Shown: positions 63,584-64,000 of the stretch, in pieces
Layout of the letters: each line of letters begins with the position of its first letter
Numbering within the stretch: position 1 is the first letter of the stretch
Source: Klebsiella pneumoniae
GTDB lineage: Bacteria > Pseudomonadota > Gammaproteobacteria > Pseudomonadales > UBA5518
DNA: 64,000 bases
Reading direction: 5' to 3'
NCBI GenBank assembly: GCA_945862145.1
Contig: CAMAXE010000014.1
Location: forward strand, 49,394-113,393
Position numbers and translations under genes: made by a program
Notes under the pieces: generated by a model
Seen by the model: only the letters and a program-made list of their open reading frames with translations
Databases searched by the model: none
What the model was told of the DNA's origin: nothing

Positions 63584-64000
63584 ATGCGCAAACTGAGTCT
63601 GTTCATCCTCGCCGCCGGTGCCACGCTGGGCGTTTCCCTGGCGCAAGCCGATGACGTCACTGATGCGGGCATAACCGTCACGGACGGGCCCGAGGTGCAG
63701 GTTGATCCTGTGCCGGAGGTACACGTCGATCCCATGCCGGAGGTACATGTCGATCCCATGCCTGGAGACACCGGTGAGACGGCCGAGCCAGTGTTCGTGG
63801 TCGAGGACATCGACCTGCCTCACCCCGTAGATCCCTCGGTGGAGATGATCGATGAGGGTGGCGACGGCGAAGCCGATACGGCTGGCACCGACGACACGGC
63901 TGGCACCGACGACACGGCTGGCACCGACGACACGGCTGGCACCGACGACACGGCTGGCACCGACGACACGGCTGGCACCGACGACACGGCTGGCACCGAC
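63584..64000 (+). CDS. Repeat-rich acidic secreted protein (3' end beyond the window)
   Basis: 139 residues visible. Signal peptide 1-23 (LGVSLAQAD). The mature part begins with three imperfect copies of PEVHVDPM, passes through VEDIDLPHPVDPSVEMIDEG and ends in seven repeats of DTAGTD running off the right edge. Highly acidic, Asp/Thr/Gly-rich, possibly Ca-binding or a stalk. Possible cargo of the TPR-barrel protein upstream (inference). It has its own ECF-like promoter. Confidence 0.8.
   Translation, partial: MRKLSLFILAAGATLGVSLAQADDVTDAGITVTDGPEVQVDPVPEVHVDPMPEVHVDPMPGDTGETAEPVFVVEDIDLPHPVDPSVEMIDEGGDGEADTAGTDDTAGTDDTAGTDDTAGTDDTAGTDDTAGTDDTAGTD
63875..64000 (+). repeat. 18-bp coding tandem repeat, seven units to the window edge
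   Basis: Seven in-phase units GACACGGCTGGCACCGAC (first unit GAT at its start), essentially without other changes, encoding DTAGTD each time. The near identity at the DNA level shows recent expansion. The array continues beyond the window. Confidence 0.95.

Noticed and set aside
63875..64000. CRISPR or non-coding satellite
   Set aside because: The 18-bp units are in phase with an open frame with signal peptide and RBS, so they are coding repeats.
1..64000. tRNA or rRNA genes
   Set aside because: No TTCGA-type T-loop with matching acceptor stem and no rRNA-like stretch was recognised by eye.

Overview
The window is a high-GC bacterial chromosome segment from a gammaproteobacterium. Four features point there: a fused NuoCD subunit, the order nrdR-ribD-ribE-ribBA-ribH-nusB-thiL-(x)-ribA with dxs-ispA-xseB and pomAB-like stator genes alongside, a complete type II secretion operon in the Xanthomonas-like order E-F-G-H-I-J-K-L-M-N(C)-D, and a TonB2/TtpC-type energy-transduction operon. 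Genus cannot be assigned by eye. No tRNA, rRNA, CRISPR array or prophage was seen.

Layout: 1-6.1 kb (minus) nuoA-B-CD-E-F-G of respiratory complex I, with nuoG running off the left edge. 6.5-14.1 kb (plus) a nine-gene Ton operon: DUF3450, TtpC-like, ExbB, two ExbD, TonB and a TPR protein, followed by a second DUF3450/TtpC-like pair and a good terminator. 14.2-21.0 kb (plus) nrdR, riboflavin genes, nusB, thiL, a retropepsin-like protease and ribA; the RibBA-family protein has lost the signature residues of both catalytic halves. 21.0-24.2 kb (minus) dxs, ispA, xseB for isoprenoid precursors and exonuclease VII. 24.3-26.7 kb (plus) a PomA/PomB-like stator pair plus a PilZ protein; the PomB-like protein lacks the ion-binding Asp. 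26.8-27.6 kb a luciferase-like oxidoreductase, then four REP-like palindromes and a TPP riboswitch leading a thiamine uptake operon (TonB-dependent receptor, PnuT, kinase).

31.9-32.7 kb holds a HEPN/MNT (type VII) toxin-antitoxin pair; 32.7-39.3 kb mixed housekeeping and transport genes (chrA, a CNNM/CorC protein, an NTF2-like protein, pdxH, rlmJ, an MFS transporter). 39.3-49.4 kb (minus) is the type II secretion operon, followed by cinA. 50.8-51.8 kb is a rearranged gap: two 138-bp structured elements with covarying outer stems, an IS3-family transposase remnant, a truncated duplicate of the end of the next gene, and four 21-bp tandem repeats.

51.8-53.1 kb (minus) encodes an unusual protein joining a lipoyl-like and an E3-binding-like region to a BKACE (DUF849) domain. 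53.1-58.3 kb (minus) is tamA-tamB; 58.4-60.4 kb (plus) aguA-aguB (agmatine to putrescine). 60.5-64 kb (plus) is an ECF sigma factor, its anti-sigma, a small secreted protein, a TPR plus beta-barrel outer-membrane protein and a repeat-rich acidic secreted protein cut by the right edge. Upstream of the sigma gene and of the acidic protein gene sits the same GGAACC-N16-CGTGT motif, so this looks like a small self-regulated cell-envelope or secretion regulon. The strongest candidates for something undescribed are the 138-bp structured element, the BKACE fusion, the ECF/TPR-barrel locus and the Asp-less stator.
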